From assembly GCF_015082335.1 (NCBI RefSeq), contig NZ_BLRL01000003.1:248001-312000 (forward strand): a DNA stretch of 64,000 bases, read 5' to 3'. Below, one piece after another: positions 37,784 to 47,432 of this stretch. The notes beneath the pieces are model-generated. The model was not told the DNA's origin. It made no database searches and saw only the letters and a program-made list of their open reading frames with translations. Both the position numbers and the translations under genes were made by a program. The first letter of the stretch is position 1. The number at the start of each line of letters is the position of its first letter. This DNA is from Moritella sp. F3 (GTDB lineage Bacteria > Pseudomonadota > Gammaproteobacteria > Enterobacterales > Moritellaceae).

Positions 37784-40072
37784 TTAAGCCTTGTGTGAAA
37801 AGGTATCGCGCAAGTTATGTGCAGCGGTAACCATGTTCTGTAATGCTGCTTCTGTTTCTTGCCAACCGCGGGTTTTAAGGCCGCAATCTGGATTAACCCA
37901 TAGACGCGCAACGTCAATGTATTCACTGGCATTGGTGATTAGCTGCGTCATCCACTCAACACTCGGTACATTTGGTGAATGAATGTCATAAACACCAGGA
38001 CCAATATCATTCGGGTAGCTAAAGTCAGTAAACGCTGACAGTAATTCCATATTAGAGCGTGACGTTTCAATCGTGATCACATCGGCATCTAATGCCGCGA
38101 TTGAAGGCATAATTTCGTTAAACTCGCAGTAACACATGTGAGTATGGATCTGAGTATTATCTCTTACGCCTGACGCACTGATACGGAACGCTTTTGTTGA
38201 CCAATCTAGATAAGCCTGTTGCTCGCTGCTACGTAGCGGTAGGCCTTCGCGTAGTGCGGGCTCATCAATCTGAATGACTTTAATACCAGCTTGTTCTAAA
38301 TCAACGACTTCATCACGAATAGCTAAGGCAATTTGGTTAGTTTGTTCTTCACGGCTAATATCATCACGCGTAAACGACCAACATAAGATTGTCACAGGGC
38401 CTGTTAGCATGCCTTTCATTAACTTACTCGTTTGTGCTTGAGCATACTTACTCCAAGCGACAGTCATTGGTGCAGGGCGAGAAATATCACCAAAGATGAT
38501 AGGTGGTTTAACGCAACGCGTACCATAGCTTTGTACCCAACCGTTTTTAGAAAATGCAAAACCATCAAGCAATTCACCAAAGTATTCAACCATGTCATTA
38601 CGTTCTGGCTCACCATGTACTAGCACGTCAAGTCCCAGTGCTTCTTGGCGGGTGACCACATCTTTGATCTCAGCTTGCATTTTGGTGATGTATTGATCTT
38701 GGCTAATTACGTTTTGTTTAAATTGATTACGCGTTTGACGAATATCACTCGTTTGTGGAAATGAACCAATCGTCGTTGTTGGGAAAAGCGGTAAATTCAA
38801 TTCTTGCTGCTGGCTAACAATACGTTTAGTAAATTCGCTATGGCGCTGTGCATCTTGGTCTGTGATTGCCGCAACGCGTGCTTTAACAGCTGCATTATGA
38901 ATGCGTGTTGATGTTGCGCGCGAGGATACAACAGCTGTTGATCTTTCGAACTGCGTAGCTAATGCTTCACTGTTAATACCGCTTAGCACTGCATTGATAC
39001 TGCTTATTTCAGTTAACTTTTGTGTTGCATAAGCTAACCAAGACTTTAATTCTGCATCAAGCTTGGTTTCGTTATCAAGATCAACCGGGCTATGTTGTAG
39101 CGAGCATGATGAAGCAATCCATAAGCGTTCACCCAACTGTGTTTTTGCTTGTTGTAGTGAGCTTACCGATGTTGCTAAATCATTACGCCAAATATTACGG
39201 CCATTAACGATACCCGCAGATAAAATCGCGTCAGCAGGCAGTAATGCTAATGCTGTTTCAAGTTGCTGTGGTGCGCGAGATAAGTCAATGTGAAAACCAT
39301 TAACCGGTAATGAGAATGTAAGTTCAGCATTATCGCCGAGTGCGCCAAAGTAACTCGTGAGTAATAGCTTATTAGTGCCTTGCGATAGCTCAGCATAGCT
39401 GGTAGTAAAAGCTTTTTTCCAGTCACTTGTTAGGTCTTGAACTAGAATTGGCTCTTCGATTTGCAGCCATTCAATGCCTTCCGCAGCGATATTAGCGAGC
39501 AATTGCTTATAAGTTGTAACGAGCTGAGGTAGCAGCGCTAATTTATCAAAGTCACTGTTCGTTTTGCTTAATGATAAATAGCTTAACGGCCCTAACAGAG
39601 TTGCTTTAATTGGGAAGCCAAGTGCTTTTGCTTCTTGGATCTCTTCAATTAATTGGTTGTAGCTTAATGCGAACTGTTGATCTTCGTTAAGCTCAGGCAC
39701 AAGGTAGTGATAGTTAGTATCAAACCATTTAGTCATTTCGCACGCTGCAGCTTGTTGACCACAACAAGGGCTTGAACCACGCGCCATATTAAATAGTGTA
39801 TCAAGCGTGATTGTTTCTTCTTGATGACGGGCAGGGATAACACCTAATGTCGCTGATAATGCTAATACTTGATCGTACCAAGCAAAATCGCCGACAGTGA
39901 TGAAATCTAAACCTGCATCAATTTGTTGCTGCCAGTGCTTTGATCGTAAGGTTTTACCTACGCTTTCTAATTCAGTTTTAGTGATGTCACCTTTCCAATA
40001 TGACTCAATTGCTTTTTTTAATTCACGGTCTGCGCCAATACGTGGGAATCCTAATATGTGTGATTTAGCCAT
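37784..40072 (-). CDS. metE: Cobalamin-independent methionine synthase
   Basis: Transfers methyl from 5-methyltetrahydropteroyl-triglutamate to homocysteine. 762 residues from the ATG at 40072, preceded by GGAG; the frame also opens at 40084 but the conserved SHILGFPRIG start favours 40072. Two related barrel domains: the N-terminal half about 1-390, and the C-terminal catalytic half with HTHMCYCEF (His and Cys zinc ligands, near 648) and NPDCGLKTR (the third Cys, near 732). Divergent from metR. Confidence 0.96.
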   Translation of the reverse strand: MAKSHILGFPRIGADRELKKAIESYWKGDITKTELESVGKTLRSKHWQQQIDAGLDFITVGDFAWYDQVLALSATLGVIPARHQEETITLDTLFNMARGSSPCCGQQAAACEMTKWFDTNYHYLVPELNEDQQFALSYNQLIEEIQEAKALGFPIKATLLGPLSYLSLSKTNSDFDKLALLPQLVTTYKQLLANIAAEGIEWLQIEEPILVQDLTSDWKKAFTTSYAELSQGTNKLLLTSYFGALGDNAELTFSLPVNGFHIDLSRAPQQLETALALLPADAILSAGIVNGRNIWRNDLATSVSSLQQAKTQLGERLWIASSCSLQHSPVDLDNETKLDAELKSWLAYATQKLTEISSINAVLSGINSEALATQFERSTAVVSSRATSTRIHNAAVKARVAAITDQDAQRHSEFTKRIVSQQQELNLPLFPTTTIGSFPQTSDIRQTRNQFKQNVISQDQYITKMQAEIKDVVTRQEALGLDVLVHGEPERNDMVEYFGELLDGFAFSKNGWVQSYGTRCVKPPIIFGDISRPAPMTVAWSKYAQAQTSKLMKGMLTGPVTILCWSFTRDDISREEQTNQIALAIRDEVVDLEQAGIKVIQIDEPALREGLPLRSSEQQAYLDWSTKAFRISASGVRDNTQIHTHMCYCEFNEIMPSIAALDADVITIETSRSNMELLSAFTDFSYPNDIGPGVYDIHSPNVPSVEWMTQLITNASEYIDVARLWVNPDCGLKTRGWQETEAALQNMVTAAHNLRDTFSHKA

Positions 40073-40162
40073 TTGCAACTCCATTTGATTTGTTTGATGT
40101 GTTATAAATACTCTTAAACGTAAAGCCGTTTAGATGGCTAAAGTATTGACTATTATATCACG

Positions 40163-40175
40163 TGAATCAAATTCA
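40163..40175. promoter_or_regulatory. MetR operator between metE and metR
   Basis: TGAATCAAATTCA matches the MetR consensus TGAA-N5-TTCA exactly. A second, one-mismatch copy (TGAA-N5-TTGA) lies at 40194-40206. Both are in the 180-base divergent region, as in E. coli. Confidence 0.7.
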
Positions 40176-40254
40176 TATTTTTACTGATTAAGTTGAAATT
40201 AATTGAAGTTGGCTTTATGCTGAATTTAGTCATCAGTTTAAAAGGAAATTAACG

Positions 40255-41184
40255 ATGCTCGAAGTTAAGCATTTGAAAACCATCATCGCATTAGAAAAAA
40301 CAGGCTCGTTAGTTGAAGCATCTGAAAGTCTTTACATGACACAATCAGCTCTGTCACATCAGATTAAAGATCTTGAAGAACGTTTAAATACGTCGTTATT
40401 TATTCGTAAAACCAGACCATTGCGCTTTACGGTTGCAGGTGAGAGGGTACTTAAACTGGCGAAATCAGTACTCCCTATGTTTGCTAATACAGAGCGTGAT
40501 ATCAGTCGGTTATTATCAGGTAATGCCGGGCGTCTGCATATGGCCATTGAATGCCATAGTTGTTTTCAATGGTTAATGCCTGCGATTGATGTATTTCGCG
40601 ATCAATGGCCAGAGGTAGAATTAGATTTAGCGTCTGGTTTTAGTTTTGCGCCATTACCAGCACTGAAACGGGGTGATGTCGATCTCGTCGTAACGTCCGA
40701 TCCACAAGTCTTATCCGGTGTGCATTACGAACCGCTGTTTAGCTATCAGCCAATGTTAGCGGTGAGTCGCCATCATGCGCTGGCTAGTAAGTCTTATATT
40801 GACCCTGAAGATCTGGCGACAGAAACCTTAATTACCTATCCTGTGGAACAAGAACGGCTTGATATATTTAATTTATTTTTAGATCCTGCAGGTGTATCAC
40901 CTCATGCCATTCGTCATGCGGAATTAACCATTATGATGCTGCAGTTGGTGGCGAGTGGTCGTGGTGTGGCGGCATTACCTAATTGGGCATTAACCGAGTA
41001 TTTAGAGAAGGATTATATTCTTGCTAAGCCACTTGGAGAAGAGAGTTGTTGGACGACGTTGTATGCAGCGATCCGTGTTGAGCAGCTTGACATGCCCTAC
41101 ATGAGTGAGTTTTTGAAAGATGCGAAAGCAAGCTCTTTTCAGCAGCTAAAAGGGATTAAAATCGCTAGCATAATCAATGCTTAA
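40255..41184 (+). CDS. metR: LysR-family regulator MetR
   Basis: Activates metE and other methionine genes with homocysteine as coactivator. 309 residues; helix-turn-helix at about 18-37 (SLVEASESLYMTQSALSHQIKDLE region) followed by the LysR effector domain. The assignment rests on similarity to E. coli MetR (MIEVKHLKTLQAL start) and on the divergent metE with the operator between them. AAGGAAA lies before the ATG. Terminator at 41190. Confidence 0.94.
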   Translation: MLEVKHLKTIIALEKTGSLVEASESLYMTQSALSHQIKDLEERLNTSLFIRKTRPLRFTVAGERVLKLAKSVLPMFANTERDISRLLSGNAGRLHMAIECHSCFQWLMPAIDVFRDQWPEVELDLASGFSFAPLPALKRGDVDLVVTSDPQVLSGVHYEPLFSYQPMLAVSRHHALASKSYIDPEDLATETLITYPVEQERLDIFNLFLDPAGVSPHAIRHAELTIMMLQLVASGRGVAALPNWALTEYLEKDYILAKPLGEESCWTTLYAAIRVEQLDMPYMSEFLKDAKASSFQQLKGIKIASIINA

Positions 41185-41189
41185 ATATT

Positions 41190-41226
41190 AAAAAGGGAAA
41201 TATGCACAGTGTGTATCTCCCTTTTT
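41190..41226 (+). terminator. Terminator of metR
   Basis: AAAAAGGGA / TCCCTTTTT outer stem with an inner ATAT-x-CACA pairing; T-run at the end. Confidence 0.75.
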
Positions 41227-41327
41227 ATCGATTACTATTTGACTCTATAGCGACTCTATTTTTATATTGTCGCCATAGCTACAGCTATTTTATTCTACAG
41301 ATAGCAGCACATTATAAACACAGAATG

Positions 41328-42125
41328 TTACTTCTCATCTAACAGTTGTTTGATTAGCATTCTAACCGTATCAATATCAAATGGTTTATCACATAACGCG
41401 GAAACACCAGCTTGCTTGACTGCTGATAATTGAGCGTTGCCTTCTTCAGACGTCACCATCATGATTGGCAGATAAGACAATTCAGGATTCATTCTGATCT
41501 TTTCAACTAATTCTTTACCGTCCATTTCTGGCATATTGTAATCAGTCACGATCAAATCAAAGGTGTTTTGTGCTAAATACTCGAGTGCCTCCACGCCATT
41601 TTCAGCAGATGTAACGCCTTCAATGCCCATGCTGTTTAATACACGGCAAATATGTTTTCTGGCGGTTAAGCTATCATCAACGACCAAGATACTTAATGCT
41701 GTCACATCATAGAGATCTAGCTCCATTTCTTCTGGTTCAATATAGCTAAGTGTCGAGTTTAGTGCACGCTGTAAATCAATAAACTTAAATGGCTTAGGTA
41801 AAATAGCAATTGCGCCAGCTTGCTTCACTTTGTCTAATACTGAAAAACGTTGCTCGCTGGAAATGAGCATAAAGGCGATGCTTTCAGTGAGTCTATTTGA
41901 TTTAACAAATTCGGCTAACTCAGCACCTGAGCCATCTTCAAAATACATCGCACTGATGATCAGGTCGGGGATAAATCCCGTTAAACTCTGCTTTGCTTGC
42001 GCGATTGAAACAACACATTCGATGTTATCAACGCCCGCATCTTGCAACTGCGTTTTGATAAATTTATTTTGTGTAGTCGAAGGCTCAATTAATAAAATAG
42101 ACAGATCACGAACTTCAAGACTCAT
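41328..42125 (-). CDS. Tandem double-receiver response regulator, first receiver degenerate
   Basis: 265 residues made of two CheY-like domains and no output domain. The second (about 142-262) is complete: VVDDS, the phospho-acceptor Asp in VTDYNMPEMDG, Thr/Ser in MVTSE, and Lys in CDKPF. The first (about 7-125) has LLIEPS in place of the acidic pair and Ala59 where the phospho-acceptor Asp should be, although the Lys (LPKPF) remains; it should not be phosphorylated in the normal way. No kinase gene is adjacent. Confidence 0.87.
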   Translation of the reverse strand: MSLEVRDLSILLIEPSTTQNKFIKTQLQDAGVDNIECVVSIAQAKQSLTGFIPDLIISAMYFEDGSGAELAEFVKSNRLTESIAFMLISSEQRFSVLDKVKQAGAIAILPKPFKFIDLQRALNSTLSYIEPEEMELDLYDVTALSILVVDDSLTARKHICRVLNSMGIEGVTSAENGVEALEYLAQNTFDLIVTDYNMPEMDGKELVEKIRMNPELSYLPIMMVTSEEGNAQLSAVKQAGVSALCDKPFDIDTVRMLIKQLLDEK

Positions 42126-42444
42126 ATTATTCCTTTTTATATAAGTTTATATTACTACTAATTAACTAATACATAATGAATGTAGCTAATTATCCCGTCT
42201 AAAATATCCTGACTTGGCATAAGAGTCTAGTTTTACTGTGATGAAAAGTGACTTTGATTGTCGATATTTATTGTGATGGCTAGGTTATTTATTCTGTTCT
42301 GTTTACGTAATATTCGCTACTAGCTAGGTGAATAGGATGCTCCTGTGAAATAGGTGTTCTTCGTAATATAATGGGAGAGCATAATACAAACCAAGGAGTA
42401 AGCTATTTACTGCTTGGTTTGTGCTCATAATTTAGGTGATGTGA
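42126..42444. other. Intergenic gap with hairpin
   Basis: 319 bases between same-strand genes. It contains the promoter of the double-receiver gene and, at 42386-42422, a 16-base inverted repeat (see next entry). No other feature. Confidence 0.5.
42386..42422 (-). terminator. Hairpin after the repeat-containing lipoprotein gene
   Basis: Arms ACAAACCAAG-x-AGTAA / TTACT-x-CTTGGTTTGT with one mismatch, about 22 bases after the stop; no T-run follows on the minus strand. Confidence 0.5.
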
Positions 42445-43719
42445 TTAATTCCTCTCAACAGCGCTTGTTGGTAATGTCGTTACTTGTGTTGTTTCAATGG
42501 CAACACCTTCAAGTGTCGCACTGATAACGGCGGCATCAACAAGTACCGTATTGATAACGCTCTCATCTTTAGAGGCATCAGCAAGTGCCGTATTGATAAT
42601 GTTCTCATCTTTAGGGGCATCAACAAGTGCCGTATTGATAACGTTCTCATCTTTAGGGATATCTACAAGTACGGCATTGATAACGCTTTCATCTTTAGCT
42701 ACATCTTCAAGTGCTACGGCATTGTCAGTGACTTGAATAGTCTCATCATCAGTGTCAAATTCACTTAGCATTGCAGAAAGCTCAAGTTTAAAGGTATTCA
42801 CTTGCTGTTTATAGGACAGATCAGAAAGATCTTGGCCTAGAAATTTATGCCCAAAATCTTCGAGTGTGGCGCGGTAATGTAATACTATTTGCTCGCGTTG
42901 CTTTTTATCTAGTTTATTGATCCAATCGACATCGCTGCTCACGTGTTCTGCACTTTTAATATATTTGTCGGCTAAATTAGCAGCGTCATCTAGGGCTATT
43001 ACATCTCGTGGACTTGAGGTGATAACTGTCGTTAGGTTCTGCAGTTCCTGTTGGACACGGTTGTAGCTTTGCGGAATTAATCGTTGATTTAATTGGTCAA
43101 ACTTATCTTCTAATGGTGAGTAATACTCTGCAGTGACAATGTTGATTTCAAGCTCATTTAGTTTTTTTTGTAACTTATCACGGTTAGTGGCTTGCCAGGA
43201 TGAGGCATTATTCGTTTCGATATTGCTGATTAATTTATTCATGGCTTTATTGATGTATGCAAAATCACGTTGCCAAGTTGGTGTTATTTTAGGTGATAGG
43301 TATTCAATATCAGCGAGTGGTTTAGATAAAAAAGCAATGACTTTGGCTTTGGTTTGTTCTGCTTGAAGCAATCTATCATTGACTTCGCGAACACTGGCGA
43401 GTACTTTTTCTTCTGAAGGCCCCCCAAAGAATCCTTGGTCACTTGGGTCAAATCGGTTAACGATATAATGCATACTCTCGATGTCTTTTTGGACCGATTT
43501 CCAAGTCTTTGGAGCATAAAATGTGAAGTTTTCATCACTGGCCTGGAGATAACTTTCTTCAACTAGGGCTACTGCATCATTCACTCTTTGATTCGCCTGA
43601 ATATTGATTTCAGCCATTCTTTGTAACTCATCGGTCGATACCGTTTTATTTTCGAAACTAGCGCAACCAGTAACAAGTGTGATCAGCAGCGCTGTGTGAG
43701 TAATTTTTAACATTCGCAT
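42445..43719 (-). CDS. Lipoprotein with long helical body and tandem-repeat tail
   Basis: 424 residues. Signal peptide with lipobox LVTGC (Cys19), so lipid-anchored. Residues about 25-330 are mainly helical and rich in Gln, Lys and Glu, probably a coiled-coil rod (DKFDQLNQRL, LQNLTTVITS). Near the C-terminus are four 14-residue repeats of the type DENVINTALVDAPK. I do not recognise the family. Upstream of (on the minus strand, downstream from) the two-component pair, but separated by 210 bases. Confidence 0.75.
   Translation of the reverse strand: MRMLKITHTALLITLVTGCASFENKTVSTDELQRMAEINIQANQRVNDAVALVEESYLQASDENFTFYAPKTWKSVQKDIESMHYIVNRFDPSDQGFFGGPSEEKVLASVREVNDRLLQAEQTKAKVIAFLSKPLADIEYLSPKITPTWQRDFAYINKAMNKLISNIETNNASSWQATNRDKLQKKLNELEINIVTAEYYSPLEDKFDQLNQRLIPQSYNRVQQELQNLTTVITSSPRDVIALDDAANLADKYIKSAEHVSSDVDWINKLDKKQREQIVLHYRATLEDFGHKFLGQDLSDLSYKQQVNTFKLELSAMLSEFDTDDETIQVTDNAVALEDVAKDESVINAVLVDIPKDENVINTALVDAPKDENIINTALADASKDESVINTVLVDAAVISATLEGVAIETTQVTTLPTSAVERN
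42543..42710 (-). repeat. Four tandem 42-bp repeats in the lipoprotein gene
   Basis: Units at 42543-42584, 42585-42626, 42627-42668 and 42669-42710, each encoding 14 residues in frame; degenerate partial copies lie on both sides. Units differ mostly by single bases, and copy number could vary between strains. Confidence 0.85.
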
Positions 43720-43932
43720 ATTGTATAATCCTAAACTAGAGGAAACTTGCAGAGCTTCATTTAAGACTAGCGGTGCTTTGGGTATTTGCAGTGAGAATGG
43801 TAAGTGCTGACGTTATGCCGTGGAAAAATTGCTGCTGCAGGGGAGGGCAAATAAAATAGAAAGTGACGTGTTCTGAATTGTTTAGGGTAAATTCTGCAGC
43901 TTAGATGTGATGATTAAACTGCAGAAATAAAT

Positions 43933-45402
43933 TTATGCACTGACATTCGTTGTTGGCAAACTAAAGCTAAATGTTGTCCCTTGGGATAGTACGCTTGATA
44001 CCGAAATATGAGCATGATGCAATGATAATAGTTTCGCCACGATAGCGAGTCCTAACCCTGAGTTTCCTTGTTGACCATTGACGGTATTTTTAGCTCTAAA
44101 ATGAGCATCAAAAATATGGTCAACATCTTCTTTAGGGATCCCAACACCAGAGTCTGCGATACTAATGATAAGTTGACTCTCTTTCGGTTGCAGCTGGATC
44201 TTAATACTGTCACCTGACTGGCAATGCCTTAGTGCATTATCCACTAAGTTAGTAAGTACCCGCTCTAATTTGGCGATGTCGGCAATCGCTTGTAGGCTAG
44301 GATCTTTAGGCTCAACAGATAAGGTAATATTTTTTTGCTGTGCCTGAAGTTGAAATTTACTTAATACATCTTGTGCGAGTTCAGCTACCGCGACAGGCTC
44401 TTGATATAAGCTCACTGTATTACTATCTAATTGTGCTAGTTCGATAATTTGTTCAACTAAACGCTGTAATTGATTCGCATTCTTTTGCGCTACTTGTATA
44501 AAGTCTGTGCCTGCAGCGTCTGGATATTGCAGCAACCAGGTTTCCAGATAACCTTTCAATGAGGCTAGTGGTGTTTTTAAGTCATGTGATATGTGTGACA
44601 ACATTTCCCGACGCAGTTGTTCCGTTGATTTTATCTGTGTCAGTTGTTTGTTGATCTTACTTTCTAATGAGCCAAAATTATTATGTAGATTAATAATTTC
44701 GTTAGCCGCATATTGATTGGGAGTTGAATTCGAGACCGTGCTGAAATCACTATTCACAAAGTTAGCCATATCTTTATCTAATTGACTGATAGGGCGAACA
44801 AGTCGTGCAAAAATAAATACTAATAATGCAAAGGCCAGCGCAAAGAATATGATCAAGGCTGCAAGGATCTTATACATATCACTGTCGAATGCTAAATTTT
44901 TCACAATACTGTCGTATTTATCACCGCCGAGGATCACAAATACATAGCCAATTTGTTGGCTATTTTTGAATATTGGCGCTGATGAGAACAGTTTTTGTTG
45001 GTCTGGGCTTCTTGGATTATCGGCATAAATCGGATAATCAGCACCCTTAATAAAACGCTCGAGTGGTGCGGTATTAATGTTATTACGTTTTATCTTACTC
45101 GGTTCAGCTGCGTATACTAAAAGTTGGCCGCGGTTATCTGTGATGTATATTTCATAGCTTGGGCCAAGTAGCATTAAGCTATGAAAGGCGGGCTTGAGTG
45201 CTGAACGGCTAATATCGCCTTGCTGTAAATCATCAGAGTAATGGATGATTTGCTGAGCGAGGTTCTTGTGTAGTGTTTGTTCGACACGGGCTGAGTTGGT
45301 ATCGGTGATCGCGCAATAAATAACGAACAAGCCGGTTGCCATGATGACAAATAATATAATCAACGGGAATGTTATCTGTCCTAATAAGGATCTATGTGAC
45401 AT
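43933..45402 (-). CDS. Membrane sensor histidine kinase
   Basis: 489 residues from the ATG at 45402, preceded by CTGGAGG; the frame opens at 45426, but that start has no such site. Two membrane helices (about 10-30 and 180-205) flank a periplasmic sensor domain, then HAMP, HisKA with the phosphorylated His in SHISHDLKTPLAS (near 270), and HATPase_c with N, G1 (DSGVGIP) and G2 (GNSGLGLAI) boxes. It overlaps the regulator gene by 11 bases, so it is the cognate partner. The signal is unknown. Confidence 0.92.
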   Translation of the reverse strand: MSHRSLLGQITFPLIILFVIMATGLFVIYCAITDTNSARVEQTLHKNLAQQIIHYSDDLQQGDISRSALKPAFHSLMLLGPSYEIYITDNRGQLLVYAAEPSKIKRNNINTAPLERFIKGADYPIYADNPRSPDQQKLFSSAPIFKNSQQIGYVFVILGGDKYDSIVKNLAFDSDMYKILAALIIFFALAFALLVFIFARLVRPISQLDKDMANFVNSDFSTVSNSTPNQYAANEIINLHNNFGSLESKINKQLTQIKSTEQLRREMLSHISHDLKTPLASLKGYLETWLLQYPDAAGTDFIQVAQKNANQLQRLVEQIIELAQLDSNTVSLYQEPVAVAELAQDVLSKFQLQAQQKNITLSVEPKDPSLQAIADIAKLERVLTNLVDNALRHCQSGDSIKIQLQPKESQLIISIADSGVGIPKEDVDHIFDAHFRAKNTVNGQQGNSGLGLAIVAKLLSLHHAHISVSSVLSQGTTFSFSLPTTNVSA

Positions 45403-46096
45403 CGCTGACCTCCAGTTTATAACCAACGCCCCACACTGTTTTAATGTATGTCGGCTGCGCTGGGTTTGGCTCTATTTTATTTCTTAATCTATTCATGTGT
45501 GAGTTTACAGTATGTTCATAGCAATCGTTATGATAATCCCATACCTCAGCCAGTAACTGTTCTCTGCTGTAAACACGACCTGGGGATCTAGCTAAAAATA
45601 ATAATAGTGAAAACTCAGTACTGGTTAGGGTAATTAAGGTGTCGTTTCTGCGTACGCTGTGTGTCGCTTGATCTATGATTAGATCGGCAATCTTAATTTT
45701 CTCTGGTTCGTTACTCTTCACCGCTTGTACATTACTACGACGTAGTAGTGCCTTAACACGGGCTTGTAGTTCTAAAACACTGAATGGTTTAGCGAGGTAA
45801 TCATCTGCGCCAGCTTCAAGGCCTTGTACGCGGTCTAGTTCTTCAGTACGTGCTGTTAACATCATGATTGGTACAATGGCGTCAGTTGCACGTATTTTTT
45901 TGCATATGTCGAGCCCATCCATATCGGGTAGATTGAGATCTAACAAGATCAGTTGGAAGGTGTGTTCACTTAATTGCTGAAAAGCATCCTTGGCGTTATG
46001 GCAACAAATAACCTTGTTACCAATCATTTCTAGATTGATGCGTATTAAATTAGCGATATCCTGCTGGTCTTCGACCACCAATACATGTGTATCCAT
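45392..46096 (-). CDS. OmpR/PhoB-family response regulator
   Basis: 234 residues: receiver domain 1-120 with acidic pair E9-D10, phospho-acceptor Asp53 in LLDLNLPDMDG and Lys in AKPFSVLE; C-terminal winged-helix DNA-binding domain about 135-230, ending WGVGYKLE. It is the first gene of a regulator-kinase operon, and is divergent from 46278-46793, a possible target. Confidence 0.93.
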   Translation of the reverse strand: MDTHVLVVEDQQDIANLIRINLEMIGNKVICCHNAKDAFQQLSEHTFQLILLDLNLPDMDGLDICKKIRATDAIVPIMMLTARTEELDRVQGLEAGADDYLAKPFSVLELQARVKALLRRSNVQAVKSNEPEKIKIADLIIDQATHSVRRNDTLITLTSTEFSLLLFLARSPGRVYSREQLLAEVWDYHNDCYEHTVNSHMNRLRNKIEPNPAQPTYIKTVWGVGYKLEVSDVT

Positions 46097-46277
46097 TGTA
46101 TCCTTACCTCTTATACCAACTCGATATTTATTTATCGTATTATTGTGTTTTTAGCTATTTTTGTACATAGGTTGCATTGCAACTGCTAAGACAAAACATA
46201 TTAGTCTTATTTAGTGCGATCTATGTTGGGTTTTTTATAACTGCTTGTATCGATATCATACATCTGCAACATAATTC

Positions 46278-46793
46278 ATGCATTTTTATTTATCTTGGCT
46301 ACCGTTAAATTATACCCCACGAATAGAGTGTAACAGCATGCTTGGTCAGATAACTGAAAGTGATAAATTAATTTTGTTATACCAATTTGAAACGCAAGGT
46401 GAATTAGCACCTGAGTCAATAATTGATATCTCTGATGAAGAAGCGCGATTTATCCGAACATCGGGTGAATATATTCTCTGGGAGTCGGGGAAAAGGGATT
46501 TTGATTATCCTGAGGTAGCTAATTCACATTGGTTAGAAACGACGTATTTGGGCCAAGCGGCTAAACTAGATTGCCTACAGTCCCACGATGCGATTTTATG
46601 CCCGCTATTTATGAGTAATCAATTTCGTGGCGAATGGCATATTCACAATGGATTTTTGCGAATGAACATAGAATCATCTCATCATCAAATGGAGTTATTT
46701 TCAGTTGCCAATGATGACTGTAATATTCATTCATTGTTATTATTTAAAGATAAGCAACTAAAAGGCGCTGCAAATATAACGTTAATGGTTTAG
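46278..46793 (+). CDS. Protein of unknown function next to a two-component system
   Basis: Up to 171 residues; ATG 46278 has no ribosome-binding site, whereas the in-frame ATG at 46338 has GAGTG at eight bases and would give 151 residues. Soluble, acidic, no recognised domain. It contains several His, Trp and Cys (GEWHIHNGF, DAILCPLF). The gene is divergent from the response-regulator gene with a 180-base gap. Confidence 0.62.
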   Translation: MHFYLSWLPLNYTPRIECNSMLGQITESDKLILLYQFETQGELAPESIIDISDEEARFIRTSGEYILWESGKRDFDYPEVANSHWLETTYLGQAAKLDCLQSHDAILCPLFMSNQFRGEWHIHNGFLRMNIESSHHQMELFSVANDDCNIHSLLLFKDKQLKGAANITLMV

Positions 46794-47432
46794 ACATCGG
46801 ATGAGTATACCTCCAATTAAACAGCTGTTTGATAAACAAAACCATTTAATACCATAGTTAAATCTAATCAATCCTCACTAAAGCACCCTGTAAATTATCG
46901 AATCATTATTTCCAGAGTAATAATTTTTAACCTCTATTGCTGTAAAATTAGTCATCAATCATGACTAAAATAGCTAAAATGTAAAAAAATGACACTTTAT
47001 AATAAAAAGTAACAAGTTATGTCTTTTTATTTCATGGCGTTATTTTTACATTTTATCACCTTTTGACATCCTCATTTATTTCAAACGAAACCCAATTGAC
47101 TTGGTCATGTAAATCCTTGAAGAATAAACCAATTTATTCTTGTAATTGTGACTTCAAAGATGTTTTAATTCGAGTTAGATAATTATTTATTTTTCTTTTA
47201 ATCCACATTTTAGATTCCAAATTCCATTTAAAATGCGGTAAGTTAGAATAAATTGTTGTTGCGTTAAGTCACATTTTTGTGAACAATCGTTAGTGACAAA
47301 TTGCTCATTTCATTTTTATTATGAGTGGGTTAAATTCGATATTTTGTACTGATGCTTCTCCGTACCTCATGCTTTATGAGATACACATGGAACGTAGTAT
47401 TTTATCTTTGATGTTGAAACAGACAGGAACAG
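46794..47432. other. Long AT-rich region ahead of pntA
   Basis: 639 bases with no reading frame of note, very low G+C, and a nested pair of inverted repeats at 46976-47054 (listed separately). It probably contains the pntAB promoter and a long leader. Confidence 0.55.
46976..47054. repeat. Nested inverted repeats upstream of pntA
   Basis: Outer arms AAAATGTAAAAA (46976-46987) and TTTTTACATTTT (47043-47054) are perfectly complementary; inside them AATAAAAAG (47001-47009) pairs with CTTTTTATT (47023-47031). A/T composition makes chance pairing more likely. Confidence 0.5.

Noticed and set aside
40085..40254. Cobalamin riboswitch or MetJ operator array ahead of metE
   Set aside because: The region is too short for a B12 box element, and no tandem AGACGTCT-like boxes are visible; the MetR site explains the regulation.
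42543..42710. Possible CRISPR-like array
   Set aside because: Units are directly contiguous, without spacers, and code in frame for a 14-residue protein repeat.
42484..42768. Plus-strand frames with Arg/Ile-rich repeats
   Set aside because: They are the antisense of the 42-bp repeats in the lipoprotein gene.
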